Source: Euborellia annulipes
Taxonomy: Eukaryota > Arthropoda > Insecta > Dermaptera > Anisolabididae
Reading direction: 5' to 3'
NCBI GenBank assembly: GCA_023213315.1
Contig: JAKCPI010015086.1
Span: 1-64,000, forward strand
Length of the DNA: 64,000 nt
Shown here: piece by piece, positions 47,901 to 61,500 of the stretch
How positions within the stretch are numbered: the first letter of the stretch is position 1
Layout of the letters: each line of letters begins with the position of its first letter
Made by a program: the position numbers and the translations under genes
The notes under the pieces: model-generated
Database searches by the model: none
Told to the model about the DNA's origin: nothing
The model's input: only the letters and a program-made list of their open reading frames with translations

Positions 47901-48328
47901 TCTTCCAATTAGATGTTAGGAAATATTTACAAACTTTCTATATTTTATTCTATTATTTATTGTACAAATATGATATGGTTTATGTTTTTTTGGGATTTTG
48001 GTACGGTGGCATTTGCACTCTAAAGGATCCTAATTGACTATTAGGTCCCCTTATAATTTCCCTGCCCAGTCTTCCGTGATTTTATGTTGTTTACCAACTT
48101 CCAATTTTTCTTCTCGGCGTCTAAAAGGTCATTTACTTTTTCATATGACATAATATATCTCTTTGTTTCTGTCGCAAAATTTACACTAATAAACTCATAA
48201 AAAAAACATGTTTTTATTAAGCTTGGAGTCAGCATTTTTAGATTCAAAATATTTCGACTAGTAACTTTCGATTAGTAAGTGAACGAAAAAAAATTCATAA
48301 TCAAAAACTTGTTTTGTCTAATGACAGA

Positions 48329-48538
48329 CAAACAGGGACAATATTAAGTCCCACCAATGCGTTTTCTACTTGTGATTATTTCATTGTTTTTATAAAAGAA
48401 AAAGAAAATCTTTAATGGAAATTTTCTACGTTTGAACCATGAAAGTTTCCATTAAAAAATATATAATATTTTTTTAAAAACAATGAAATAATTACAAGTA
48501 GAAAACTCATGGGTGGGACTTAATATTGTCCCTCACTG
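48329..48538. mobile_element. Fold-back MITE with GGGACAATATTAAGTCCCAC arms
   Basis: The arms pair (TTTTCTACTTGTGATTATTT and complement). The right end CACTG is followed by TA, as in Tc1-type elements. A degraded copy is at 57780-57950 in a carboxypeptidase-gene intron. Confidence 0.7.
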
Positions 48539-49359
48539 TACACACAGACACAAAGTGCATATGAATATATTCTGTATTTTGAGAGAATGAAAATTATTTC
48601 AGAAAATTGTATTAAATCTTTTTTAAATTTGCCGAAGTTTTTTTATATCCATCTGCTATTTCTGAGCAAGGATGCCATCTCTGCGTATAAACAAGTGTTA
48701 ATCTCTACTCGACATCTATTCCCCCTTCAAGATTCGCCCCTCTAATTTGTTACGAATAACCGCCTTGAGTTTGCATGCGAAAAATATTCGGATAGTTTGC
48801 TTTCGAGGACGGCTTCTTTAGGAACAGCTGCATCCATCCTAGCAACAACAACAACATTATTACACTCTCGTGTGTCTGCCAATTTCTCATTCCATATTGT
48901 CATATTTAAAATTAAATGTATGTTTGTTTGTTTTGTTTTTTTTTTTTGTTATTAGACTATTTGAAAAATTTTCGGTACACTAAATAGCAGCATACCCCAC
49001 TAAAGCTTTTTTTCGTGTTGATCTGTACTTCCCTTAATAATGCTTTTAATATTTAATAAAAATATATTTATGTCAAAATTCATAATTTTAATAATCCTCA
49101 AAAGGTGGGCTGGAAGTCTTATAGAAAAACTTGAGTCAGTCCGTTAGGGAAAGGAAATTTTTTATTTTGTATTCATACAAAGAAATTTTTCTTAGATTGT
49201 GTTGCTCAAGGGGATGTTTTAATTTGGCGATTTCTTATTAATTGAAAAAAAAGTAAATAGCTATATTTTCAGCAGGTTAATTGAATTTAAGGTGACAATT
49301 TCCCAAATATTTCATTAACATTCCTTCAGTGGATCTCTAAAAAAAAAAAATAATTATCC

Positions 49360-49391
49360 ATGAAGATGGTTGCATAGTGGACCGAAACGTC
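49360..49391 (+). ncRNA. Isolated hammerhead-like core
   Basis: ATGAAGA, T, a GGTT/GACC stem, then GAAACGTC. The first core base differs from C. There is no inverted partner nearby. Confidence 0.35.
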
Positions 49392-49996
49392 GCTCTAGTT
49401 TTAAATATAATAAAGAAATAAACAGAGCCGCTGACCCTTTTACTTATCCTACTAAAAATAATTAACATTCGAGTGAATGTGTGCCACCAAGTTTCCAAAA
49501 TATTTCAATAACTTTTATTAAATATGCCTAAATTTTCTTTGTTATAATTACCGGTAAGTCAAATAGAAGTGCTTAGAAATTTTTCATGGGTGGGAAGCCT
49601 TTTGGAAGAGCCTTAACTATTCGATTCTTAGCTCTCAGGGTAACTTTTTTCTCACATGCAAAAAATCATTCCACTTTGATTTATACTTAATTAAATATTG
49701 GGATGAAATAGGGCTATTACAACTTCGAAATATAAAAAAATTAGTTTGATTGAACACCCAGTATTAAATGGCTTCTGAATGACAATGGACAGAAAGAGAA
49801 TTTAAAAACCTCCCCAAATAATTCGAACAATACGCCACTTGCCCATATTATAAAAATCCTAATCACTCTCATTCATTCGATGATAATGAAATAATATTAT
49901 AATCAGAGACTGATAATCAAGAATCTAGACAGGATAAATTTTCATTACCAACTCATTCGTTTATGATTTATATCTTAGATTCTTTTTAATTTTAAT

Positions 49997-50217
49997 GCTC
50001 AGGGGCCCACATCTTGTGGGTACGTGGATGGCGACCACGATATACCCGAGCTGGGACTAGCAGTCCTATTCTTTACATGTCTGTTCCTTTCTTTTATATT
50101 TTCAACAGGCGTCAGACCGTGCGACGGGCCGGCCTGTTCTATTTCTTTCGGTCGTAAAAAACCCGTTCCCTCGACCCCGCACCTTGGGAATAATAAAGGC
50201 GAAGAAAGAAGAAGAAA
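49997..50217 (+). mobile_element. SINE-like element with GAAGAA tail, copy 2
   Basis: The same GCTCAGGGGCCCACATCTTG start and GTCAGACCGTGCGACGGGCC middle as copy 1, and a GAAGAAAGAAGAAG tail. It is flanked by 16 bp ATTCTTTTTAATTTTA on both sides, an exact target duplication. Confidence 0.8.
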
Positions 50218-50609
50218 ATTCTTTTTAATTTTAGTTTTTAAAGAAATTTAATAAAATTCAGAAAAATAGTTCACCTTGTGGTAACCAATTAAAAAGACAT
50301 TAAAACACATTTTTGCTTACGCAAAAGATTACAAAAGAAATTTACGTTTTCTTCTATTTGTTGTATTACACATTTCCCCTAACTTACGTGGGTTCCTTTC
50401 AATCTAAGAGTGCTGGGAATCTTGAGAAAAATTTCATTCCATAATTTAAATATTTTATTATTGCTTAACAACAAACAATATTTCCAGAGTTTTATATATA
50501 TATTTTTTTTATCATTATAAAAGCTCTTCCTTTTCTCCTACTTTCCAAAGAAACCAGGATTTAATAAATAAAATTTATTTGCTTCATATAAAATTCCCAA
50601 GATCAGAGA

Positions 50610-50850
50610 TTTTCTTTTTTTGGAATGGATGGAGGTCCGAAGACCTATAATGACCAGTCGTCACATCCAGGAAGAATATAATTAAAACAAAAAAAATAAA
50701 GGAGAAACATAAACTCAACTGCGGGAACTGAGAAGACGCCTGTTTAGATTAAACTTGTAAGTCTGAAGATTGTAGGTTTTGAGGAAGATAGACGCAGGGA
50801 ACTTGTTCCAATCACGTGATTCATCTCTCTCAGGAACCATATAATTATGT
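50610..50850 (-). mobile_element. LINE ORF2 3' end, minus strand
   Basis: The reverse complement matches the fragment at 4036-4312 (GATTGGAACAAG, AATCTAAACAGGCG, TGACGACTGGTCATTATAGG) and ends in a T-rich plus-strand run, that is, a poly-A tail. 5'-truncated and broken. Confidence 0.7.
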
Positions 50851-50923
50851 ATGAAAAAAATAAATTTTATTATTGACAAATCCTGGTTCAATCCCTTTGC
50901 AATTTGTGTATAATTTCCAATAA

Positions 50924-50958
50924 CTGAAGAAGGCTAAATAAATGCAGGCCGAAACGAT
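50924..50958 (+). ncRNA. Hammerhead-like core
   Basis: CTGAAGA, A, GGC...GCC, then GAAACGATT. The cleavage-site side is changed (GAT instead of GTC). Followed by TTTGGCTGATATCTCC, the arm word of the family. Confidence 0.4.
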
Positions 50959-51748
50959 TTATTCTAGGAGTTTTATTGAACCTCGAGCCTTCCAATTTGG
51001 CTGATATCTCCATCCCTCCATTATAATAACTATATTTTTAATGACAGATTATCACAGTTCATTAAATCGTCACACCTAAATAGATCAATCAAAAAGACCC
51101 AAATGTCAGAGTTTCCATCCATTTTAAATATTATATAATTTAATAATGTTTATGTGCTAACATTACTTATATATAATTTACTCATTTTATTAACACTGAA
51201 AATTTTGATGCCTGTCTCTTTCTCCAAAGACTGAAAAAATATATATATGAAAATTCATTTGCATGACTTCTGCGCATCGTTTAGCACAAACCCCTTAATT
51301 TCATGATAACAACAACAATGATCACAAGAAAATAATTTCCAGTGTCAAAACATCATTTCTTATAATTTCTACCTTTATTTAAAAAACTCAAATATATTTT
51401 AAAATTCCAGTTATGTCATCTTAGTAGATGTTATACAGAAAAATCGTATGTTTCACTCGCTATAAATTTCTTCCTCTCAAAAATTATTAGATTATTTTTA
51501 AATTTTTATTAACACGTGATTTTAATTAGCTCTTTTATATAATGTCAAGGAAAAAAAAGAAATAAGATATTCTTTGATCCAACCTTTTTTAATTTGAATA
51601 TTTAATTAATAAATAGCTATTAATCATTTTCATCTATTTTTTCAAAACATTATTTGAAATTCTCTTACTACTTTTATTGTATTTTCAGATAATAAATATA
51701 TTCATATGGTTGTTAATTTAAGTTGATCTTTAGATCAATAGAAGTATA

Positions 51749-51917
51749 TTTAGGCCCAGTTCACACTACGCGCTTTAAGCCCATTGCTTCCAAAAAGCAC
51801 GCAGGTCAAGGAGAAACAAATATGAGAGCATTGCAAGGGCATTGTGCATTTGGAAGCAATACATTTATTTCAAGGCTCACTCCACTTTTGGTGATCCATA
51901 GTGTGAACCGGGCCTTA
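51749..51917. mobile_element. TTA-flanked MITE (GGCCCAGTTCACACTA ends)
   Basis: GGCCCAGTTCACACTA on the left mirrors TAGTGTGAACCGGGCC on the right, next to TTA on both sides, as in PIF/Harbinger-type MITEs. No coding capacity. Confidence 0.75.
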
Positions 51918-52484
51918 TAAAGCAAGTTAATTGTTGCACTTGAATCAAGTGATGAAGTTCTAACATAAACTTTATAAAGTATATATACTAATGCATACTC
52001 TCACCCGCTACTTCACACACAAATGAATTTGAACTAAAAAGAAAAAGCATAGGATTTGAATGTTTATTTTAATTTAAAAATTTGTTTATAATGGTTATAT
52101 TCATCCATTAAAGTCTCTTTGATTTTTCTAAAATATTTAACCTCTTCAAAATGAATGAAATGCATTTCTCTCTTAACTTAAAAAATTTTATATTATATCA
52201 TTAAAGAATTTTTACCTATAATTCAAACATTTTCAATATTTATTTGTATTAGAAAAAAATTTGACATTTTAAAATAACCTTTATTATGAATTTCAAAGAA
52301 TAATGAAAACATGTCCCCTGTTTTCTTAAAGTAAACATTTATTTAGTATTTTAAGCACTCTATAATATTTAGTCTTTTTTTTTTAAATACATAGGAAATA
52401 GAAAACGTTTAAAATAAAACCTACTTAACATCTTAACAAAATCTATTATGGCTCAAAATTTTAATGAATTTTTATCTCTTTCAG

Positions 52485-52551
52485 ATTTCAATTGATTAGT
52501 GAGTTGTTGATAATTTAGAAGTAAATAAATTAATTTGTGACTTTGGAGTCG
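52485..52551 (+). other. 5' UTR part of the first coding exon of the carboxypeptidase gene
   Basis: A TATCTCTTTCAG acceptor ends at 52484, and several stop codons lie between it and the ATG. So the transcript begins in a non-coding exon upstream. A candidate donor, AACAG|GTCAGT, lies near 46800, but nothing else confirms it. Confidence 0.5.
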
Positions 52552-55500
52552 ATGGCATCTTCGACAGAGGATGTAAGCGAACATCTTATCGAAAGGTTTA
52601 AACAATATGCAATCAGTCCGAATGAATTTATTGAGCCTTTGCGTTCTGTTGCTGCACGACTTCACAGTCGGTCTGCCTCACAAGGTAAACATTTTTTATT
52701 CCAAATTTTTATGTTAAAGCAGTAATGTTTTATATATTATAAGAACTAATGATGATTGGGAAAGCCTGGAGTAGATAGATGAAAGACAAATGAAAATGCT
52801 GGAGGTATTTTCAGGCCAAATTTTATTCCACTATATAGTCGACGTTTCGGGGGACTTAACGTCTCCTCGCTTCATCAGGACTAATGTTATAAATATAAAC
52901 CCTCGCTGGTTCATCAAGAATGAAATTAATAGTCCAGACCAGAGGACTCGCTTTGTAAATGCCTTTCTTCCAAGCATAAGGTGAAGATGGACTATAAATT
53001 TTGAACAAAATCGGCAAAAAAGTACTAGGGCCTAGTACTTTACTGAAGTACTTTTTCTAACAGCTCTAACGATTTTGATTAAAATTCAAAAATCAATTAT
53101 TTTTTACATGCTCTTGCCGAAGGGTAATAGAAAGTTGTGTGCTGTGCGATCAGACACACCAGATTTGTTTATTTTTATATTTTTTCCTTTTCAAGAGAAA
53201 GTTTTCTTTTTTTTTAACCTATGTAAATTATCTATCTACTCCAAATAATTTATTTGCCAATTTCTTTCATGTATTTATATTTTTAATGGTGACTTCCACC
53301 GACGAATCGGCAGATTTATTTTTAGTTAATGTTGATCATCGATACTTCGTTTTATTTATTTGATTCTTTTAATATTCTTTCAATGATACAAAAACTTTAT
53401 TTCTTTTATTTATAATTTCGATTTTAACTCTTTTATTCCAATCATTAATTTCATTTTTATGTCAAAACAAATATTTTCTCTAACAATCATTGGCAAATTT
53501 TGAAATAAAATAAAAATCGAAAAGATGATGGTTAAAAAACATTTTTTATTAATTTATACTAATCCTGTTTTATGGTAATAAGCTAAAGGTGGAAGAAAGG
53601 GGAAGTTAATATTAAAGTATTGCCATATATCCTTTTCAATATATTTGCAATTTCATTAAATTGTTTTGGATATTTCAAATTAGCAAAGTGATGTAAACAT
53701 CTCAAAACAAAATAAATTAATAGTAAGCAAATTAAAAGCATATAGGAACTGATTTTATTAACATGATAGAGTTATTTACTACATTTTTTTTAAATAAACA
53801 ATTTTTTTTAAGATTATAAACAATTAGGATAATTAAATGAGAAGAATATAAGAGACTCTGCCCTTGGCATTGGCTCGAGACAAATGAGAGAATTTTTTGG
53901 CATCACTTTCTTGAGTGAACTTGGCCGACATTAAACAAACAAATATTGGCATCGAGTTGCATAAGTAAATAAAACCTCATAAACTATTCGTCTCCTACAT
54001 GTTTTAGTTTAAGTTGATTGATGGGTTTACAAAGATACATCCACTAGGTTTAAAATAGGGATTTCGAAACTTTTTCGCCCCACTCATACTCTTTTAGGAA
54101 TTTGTATTATTATTCCTAAACATTTTTTTTTATATTAAAAAGAAACTTAAGCTTAAGGGTTTTTAGTGTATAATTGAATTAAATTTTTATATACTATACA
54201 ATGGATACAACCCATTTGAGTTAAAAGCAGTTGAAAAGTTAAAACAGGCAGGGGAGATCCCATTTATATTATAAATTATTTCCTCAAAGGATAAGGATTA
54301 AAATATAAAAATATTGTCAAGGCTTTGGCTAAATGACAAATTGACTTAAGGGAACATCTAATTTAAAAATAAGTCAATTTTTCAATAACAATTATTAATT
54401 GACTGTGAAATGAATCTAAAATAAGAATAAAAAATAAATTTTTCAGAAACTGAAAAATAAATTATTTTTTGTATTGATAAAAAAATTGACAACAATATAA
54501 TGCCAGAGACTCGAGGCTAATCGGATAAGTTCTGGCTACAAATCTAGAGTTACAACACCACCCAAATTCAATTTTGCTTGCCTTATCTAATATCGTCTTG
54601 TTATTTACATAAATGGCGCAATTGAAAGCCATTTATTTTAATTTTAAATATCAGATTGACTAACTGCATGAAACATAAATAGTGACCCTATTCTAAAATG
54701 AATTGGCCTCCCGGATTAAAGTTTTGTAAATATGATCGCCGTAATTGTTGCTGAAAAAATTTAAAATATCTATCTTCACATTATTTATTTAATTTTTCAT
54801 TGTTACTAAGTTCTGATCCAACATATTATATTTACAATTACATATAAACATATATAATAAAAATTAGTTAATATTAAAATTTTAGGTCCCTTTCGATATA
54901 GAAATTATTTTTAGTTAATTACATTTAATGAGGGTTAACAGAATTTGCCATTTGGAAATTTAAAATGACATCACTTAATCAGTAAGAAATTATAAATGTC
55001 ATTATATTCCTCTTTAGCAAAATTATTCAAATAAAAACAGGAAAATACAATATCTCTATTAATTGTATTTAAAATATTTACTCAATTAAATAAGACTATA
55101 TTTAAATAAAAATATTAACTCCAATAGGTTTAGTTTTAGTAATTAAAAGATGCTCATCTATTTATAAAATATTAATTTTAATTGAAAATTATTTTTTAGA
55201 CAAATTGGTTCGTGAACGAACACTTGATCGAATTTCAAAATCCAACAACGAAATACTTTCACTACTTATATCCACCATGGAGGTAAAGTAAGAATTGTCT
55301 CACTTATTTTGAAAACAGATTTTATTTAAAAAAATTTTAATCTTTTTTTTTAAAGGAACAGTGGCGTCATTTCAATTTTTTCTTGGGAGGGGCAAATTTT
55401 TTTCTTGGGGTAGGAGCAAACATTTTTTTTCTTAAAATTTACTTACAAATATATACTCAAATTGAGCCAAAAGATATTTAATTTAATTCTCTACAGTTTA

Positions 55501-58500
55501 TATACTCGAAGATATATTTTGAAAGATTTTATCTAGAATAATATAAAATTTTATAAAAGTCAGAGCCCTTGGGAGGGGCAAATGACCCCCTGCCCCCCTC
55601 CCCCTTCCCCAAATGACGCCACTGTAAAGAAAAATTTAACATTTAAGTAATGGACCTAACTAACTGGAAAACAAATTACTTAAAAATTGTTTAGATTGTA
55701 TTTGATATAAATTTAATTGATACTCCCTTCTGTCTTGTTTGGAGATAGGATAAATTTTTTATTTTGCATCTAAATTTCCATTACTCGTCTGCACTTGAAA
55801 TTAAAATATGGAATTTTTTACTCTTTTCATAAGTTTTAACTGACTTTTTTTTTCTAGGTTATTCGAGATCCTCTCACGACAGCTAGTTTGGCTGGAATTA
55901 TCCATGAGTGTGTCTCCTCTAAAGGCAACAGTGAGTTATAACTTTACTCTTTGTTTTTATTACTTTTCATTAATAATAGATGAAATTATTTCTGTATGGA
56001 AGGTAAATATCGCAAAGGTGCCTTGACACAACTCATTGGGCTGAATGCAACCCAAGCATTGGTGCGTCTTGTGATGCACCATCACAGTTGCGAGGGTCAA
56101 CTCAGTGACACGCTTCTTCTTGAATGCATCTGGGTGCTGGCACAACTTTCTCAAAAAGGTGATATAATATACATTTAGATTATATTTATTAGCAGGTACC
56201 AATACTTATTTTTTATATTTATTCATTAGTAAAAAGTAAATAGTAGATCATGGCTAAAGCTGAATAATGAAAGAGGAAGAGGATGCAGCCTCTCTCTAAT
56301 AATTAAACACTCTTTATTTCGTTTCAGCTAATGATCCCAGCCGAAACTTTCCTAATAAAGAGAGAGTGATCATTAAATAGAGGCTTGATTATTGGCTGCA
56401 TCCTCTTCCCATACTTTTTTTTTTTTAAACTCTTTTCGGCTACAGAGGCCATTCAGGGGTGTTTATTTATTAATATATTTTTAAAATACATATTATCGAT
56501 GGCTCCCGGGGAACGTTCCACACGCTCACGAATCCTGAGCTTTCGCCGCGCTTAGCATCACTTAACCGCAACGATTGTGGTGTCTGTTGTTCTTCTCCTT
56601 TGCCAGTCCCCCCGGTTCTTCCCTTAATTAACATTTTTCCTGCAACACTTTTTTAAAAATTAATTACCATCTATTATACTTCTTTATCAAGTTATATTGA
56701 TTATATTGATATTATTCCACTATTCTTCTGATTTTTTTATTTTAATTAACTTAATATAACTTAATTTTATTTTTTCGCAGATGCCAAATTCGCTATAAAA
56801 CTTAGATTATGTGGAGCAGTCAAAACATTTCATTCCCTTCTTAAATCACATTTTAATAGTCATAAACTTGTATTTCCACTTCTCTTGGTTATCAAATCTC
56901 TTGCGAAAAATTGTAAGTATTATTTAAAAAATTGACCTTTTTTAAATTTAAGATTATTTTTTTTTATATTTATTTTTAGCAAATACTATTGTGGCCATGC
57001 TGAAAGATAATATTCTGGGTACTCTTGAGAAAGTTCTAGTGAGTATAGGACTCTCACCTTCTCCTAAGCTTCGAGTTGTATTAAATATTATTAATCTCAT
57101 TTCAAAAAATAGTAAGTAACACAAATGTTATTGAATATTTTCTAATCATTTTCCAATGGATGTTACCCGTCCAAATAAATTTATGTCGAAAATCAATTAA
57201 TGAAAAGTTATGTTTATTCTCTGCTGGGTTTACTTTTCAAGATGCAAAAATTGAATCTCGAAAGACTTTTAATCAGAATAAAAAATAAATGGTTTGACTA
57301 AGCGCATAACTTGGCACTATGCACTATGCCACCCACTTTGCTAATTTTCAAATTTAAATAATTTTTTAACAAATTTATGACAAATAAGGGCACAAATATT
57401 ATATAGCATTTTATTTTCGGTATAAAGTCTAGTTTCGGAATATATAAAAAAAATTATAGATTATTTAAGAAAAAAATATTGCCTCCCTAATGGTCCGATG
57501 TTTACCAAAAGCTTTTCAGTTCTTGGTCTTTTTTACCTCTAGTTTATGTGTGCAAAATTTCAAAACAATTGAATAAATAATTTTTGTGTTTTCGTTGACG
57601 AAAAAAATTACTATAGACACACACACAGCATCATTCCAAAAACTAATTGGATTCCCCCCCGAGGCTGGTCCCATGGCCCCACCCCAGCCAAATTCTCTAG
57701 TTACGCCCATGTAAATCCCAGTAAAAGAATAAGAAAAACTTTTAATCTGAGACAAAGAGAGTACTTCGAGAATCAATATTAAAACATCTCCATACGGAGT
57801 GATTATTTCATTGTTTAAAAATAATGAAAAATTTTTAATGAAAACATTTGAACATGAGAATTCCAATAAAAATATCCATCTTTTACAAAACCTGAAATAA
57901 TCACATGAGAAAACGCATTGGAGTGTTTTTAATATTTGTCCCATAAACTGATGTATCTTCTGTGATGACATCATACTCAAAATCTTAACTCCTATTGACA
58001 AATATTATTTCGTTTAATTTTTACATATCTTGAATACATTCTTAGGACTATCTTTCTACGAACCTGTAACATATTTTATAAAAATATACTATTAATTAAT
58101 ATAAAAAACTTATTTATACAAACTTTTATATGTTCCATTATTATTAATATTAAGTTTTTTATTATAAATATTTTTTTTACATTTTAGAAAGCGGTCAGAC
58201 AAAAATTCTTAAATCTGGAAATCTAATTAATTTACTTTTAAGGATTTTTGAACGTTGGGAACGCTATGATGGAAAAAATCGGCTAAAAATATGTATTTAT
58301 ATCATTTCAACAATTCATAAACTGAGTACACTTAGTAAGTAATTTATTTTAATGAAAATCTTTATATATGTGTTAATTAACATTAGATGAATCAAATTAA
58401 AACAAACCATTTCTTGTTTAACGACATTATCTTAAGGGGCTTCAGGAGGGGAAATTGAATCTTTGGTCCGAAACTAGCAAGACATTTTAAAATATTTAAA

Positions 58501-61500
58501 TTTCGATTAATTAAAAAATGTTTTTTATATTTATAGAAAATGCAAAAAAAAAACTAAGTATTTTGAAAATTGTAATTTTTTAAAAATTATTAATATTTCT
58601 CGAGTGTGGAAGTGGCTGGGATTAGTATATTAAAAAAAAAAATCATTAATATTCAACCTATAATAATAATTAAATAAAGTGGTAACCAAGTCAAAAATAT
58701 TTAAAAATCATCGGTCAAATAGTTCAGCACTCTTGCAAAAGATAGCAGGCTAACAGCCGGCATTATCAGATCACTTATAACTCTATATTTATATATTTTT
58801 ATGCTGTTGTAAATGATATATAATATATAATAATATTTATAAACTATTCATTATTAAAAGATCAACGGAAATCAAACAAATATATAAGATTAAATAGAGC
58901 TCTGCCATTCTGCCATCTGTTGGCAAATTTTCGTAATAGTTGGGCATTTTGGTTAAATTTTTAAGACCCCTAACGCCATCTTATCGACAAAAACATGCGA
59001 ACAGCTTGCCTCCTGAAGCGTCTTAACTTTTTCTATAAATATATGCTATTGTTTTAAAATAAAGCCGCCCAAAATTAAAATGACATCCTTCTTATTGACT
59101 TCTTATCTTCTGGTAGGTATTTCTTACCTAACTTGCTACATAGGGGAGATGGCGGGACATTGGGACACGAGGTACATTGGGACATTCGAATTTTAGCTCT
59201 ACTAAATATAAAGTTTGAGTTGTACTCTTTGACCGTTAGGGTGCATTAAGTACCCATTTTATTAAGAAAATATTTTCTATAATAAAATGGGCACATTTAG
59301 TAGAGCTAAAATTCGAATGTCCCAATGTGCCTCGTGTCCCAATGTCCCGCCCTCTCCCCTACTGGCTATTTCTTTCTTTGAAGAACTTTGGAACTTAAAA
59401 TTCACAGATAATGGTGAAACTTCCAATAGAAAAATTTTGTAATCAAAAATGGATTAATCATTGATTTGATACATCTAATATATTCTTATTCTTTTATTTA
59501 ATTAGCAAAATCTTTTAATTATAACATTTGTGCTTGTTTAGAAGGAGGAAGAGGTGCTATTGTTTCTTCTGGTGGTTTACCTCTTCTATACAAATTTTGC
59601 TCAAATTGTCCGGATGATAGAACATATGACTCAACGCTCACTCATGCCTGTTCAATTATAGGCAATTGTGTTGATAAAATAGCATTACCTCTCGAATATA
59701 CTAGAAGTCCTGCTCAATTTCACTTTGGGTCATTTCTTAAGGATGTTATTACTGAACAACCCTCAGGTTAGTTAGTCAATTATTTTAATGCACTCTTCGA
59801 TACTTTTCTCGGAAGGAACTTTAACAAAAATCATATCAAATGACTTCATAATAACATTATTAAATAAATAATTTCTTTTTAGGCTTAAGAGAATCAACTC
59901 CTGAATCAGATGATGATGAAAGTTCACAGAATGAAGATGCATGTGACGATGTGAATGGAGAAATAGTTGATCCGGAGTCACAAGGATTTGTACCTTTACC
60001 TACTGTATTGAGAGATCTGGATGATCTTAAATTCAGGTTAATAATTTATTTTTTATGTTAATGAAGAAATTCTTTTTTAAACTTTTCTTTTTTTTTTAGT
60101 TATAAAAAATTTTTTCAAGAAATTGAAAGTAGTGGAGATGAGGATTCTGAGAGTTATGATAGTAAAAATAATAATTCTGAATCAACCACTGAATTTAATG
60201 ACATCACTAATACAAGATTTAAACCAATTTCGGCTGATTATCTTGTACGTTATTGTCAATATGGGAATATGTAAGTTTTAACTCTTGATTTGTTTGTTTT
60301 ATTTTATTGATAGTGATAGATGATTTATATTTTTCCAAGGGTTTCGAATCATGGAGAATCTATGATTAAACTACTACCTGCGATCGTTGGTCTCGGGGGT
60401 AACGCTTCTAAAGAACATGCTTATATTCAGATTGCATCTCGAGTACGAAGTGTAATTCCGTTCGTTAAAGTGGCCTATCCTGATATGGTTGGTGCACCAT
60501 CCTGCGTTGAACCAGAACCTCTCAATGTTAAAGATCGGAGAGTTTGTAGGTAAGTTTTTATTTACTTTCTCTTATCTATATATGCTAATATATATAAAGA
60601 GAAAGTATTGGATTCATGTCAAAAATTCGATGTCTAGATTTTGATGGATATACGTTTTGAGGACCCCGGAATCCAAAAAAGTGGTTTTCGCAACATAGTC
60701 TGACTGTGTGTTTATCTGTCTGTGAACAAAATATCTCAAGAACTAAAAGAGCTAGGAGATTGAAATTTTATATTTAAGTTAGGGTACCCCTGGAATTAAA
60801 ATTATAAAACAAACTTTTTAATTAAAATTTAAATAACTATGATTACAAATCAATTAATTAAAAATTAATTAACAATAGCCTACCATTTCAAAATAAAAAT
60901 GTAAATTTCCTTTTTTTCAGGGCCAAACTCCTTCGTTCAATTGATCGAGGTCTTCATCCAGGACTTATATTAAATAAAATTGTTTATGACATCGATGAAC
61001 TCATTTCTGTTGCTACTTTACAACAACAGCAACAACAACAAATTTCAGAAAATGAAAAGACAATTTCCTATTATTCAAATAAAGATTTGGAATATATTAC
61101 TTCAAATTCCACATATTATGGTGGACCTTTACGTTTTGAATCAAGATTTGAAAGTGGGAATTTAAGAAAAGCCATTCAAGTAACAGTAGGTTTAATCAAG
61201 TAAATTTATTTTATTTATTTTAATATCACATAATAATTGATTAATTGATTCTATCATCTCTTTGATAACATGTATCATAAACAAAATATTTCAATTTTAA
61301 AACAAAAAATAATTTAAAAAATCCTGTTAGGTTGATCTGAAAGTAATTTCGTTTTTTCTCAACAAAGGACTTAATTGTATTTTTTCTCAGCTAACTTAAG
61401 CTACAAAAAATATATATTTTGATGGCTGATAAAGCAAGGCTTTCTACGGAAAAAGTTCGATTGATTCTAAGTAGTAGTTTTTTGTTGCTGCCCTTATAAT

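Noticed and set aside
59772..59981. His-rich minus-strand ORF
   Set aside because: Antisense of the acidic exon 59883-60036 of the carboxypeptidase gene (GATGAT read backwards).
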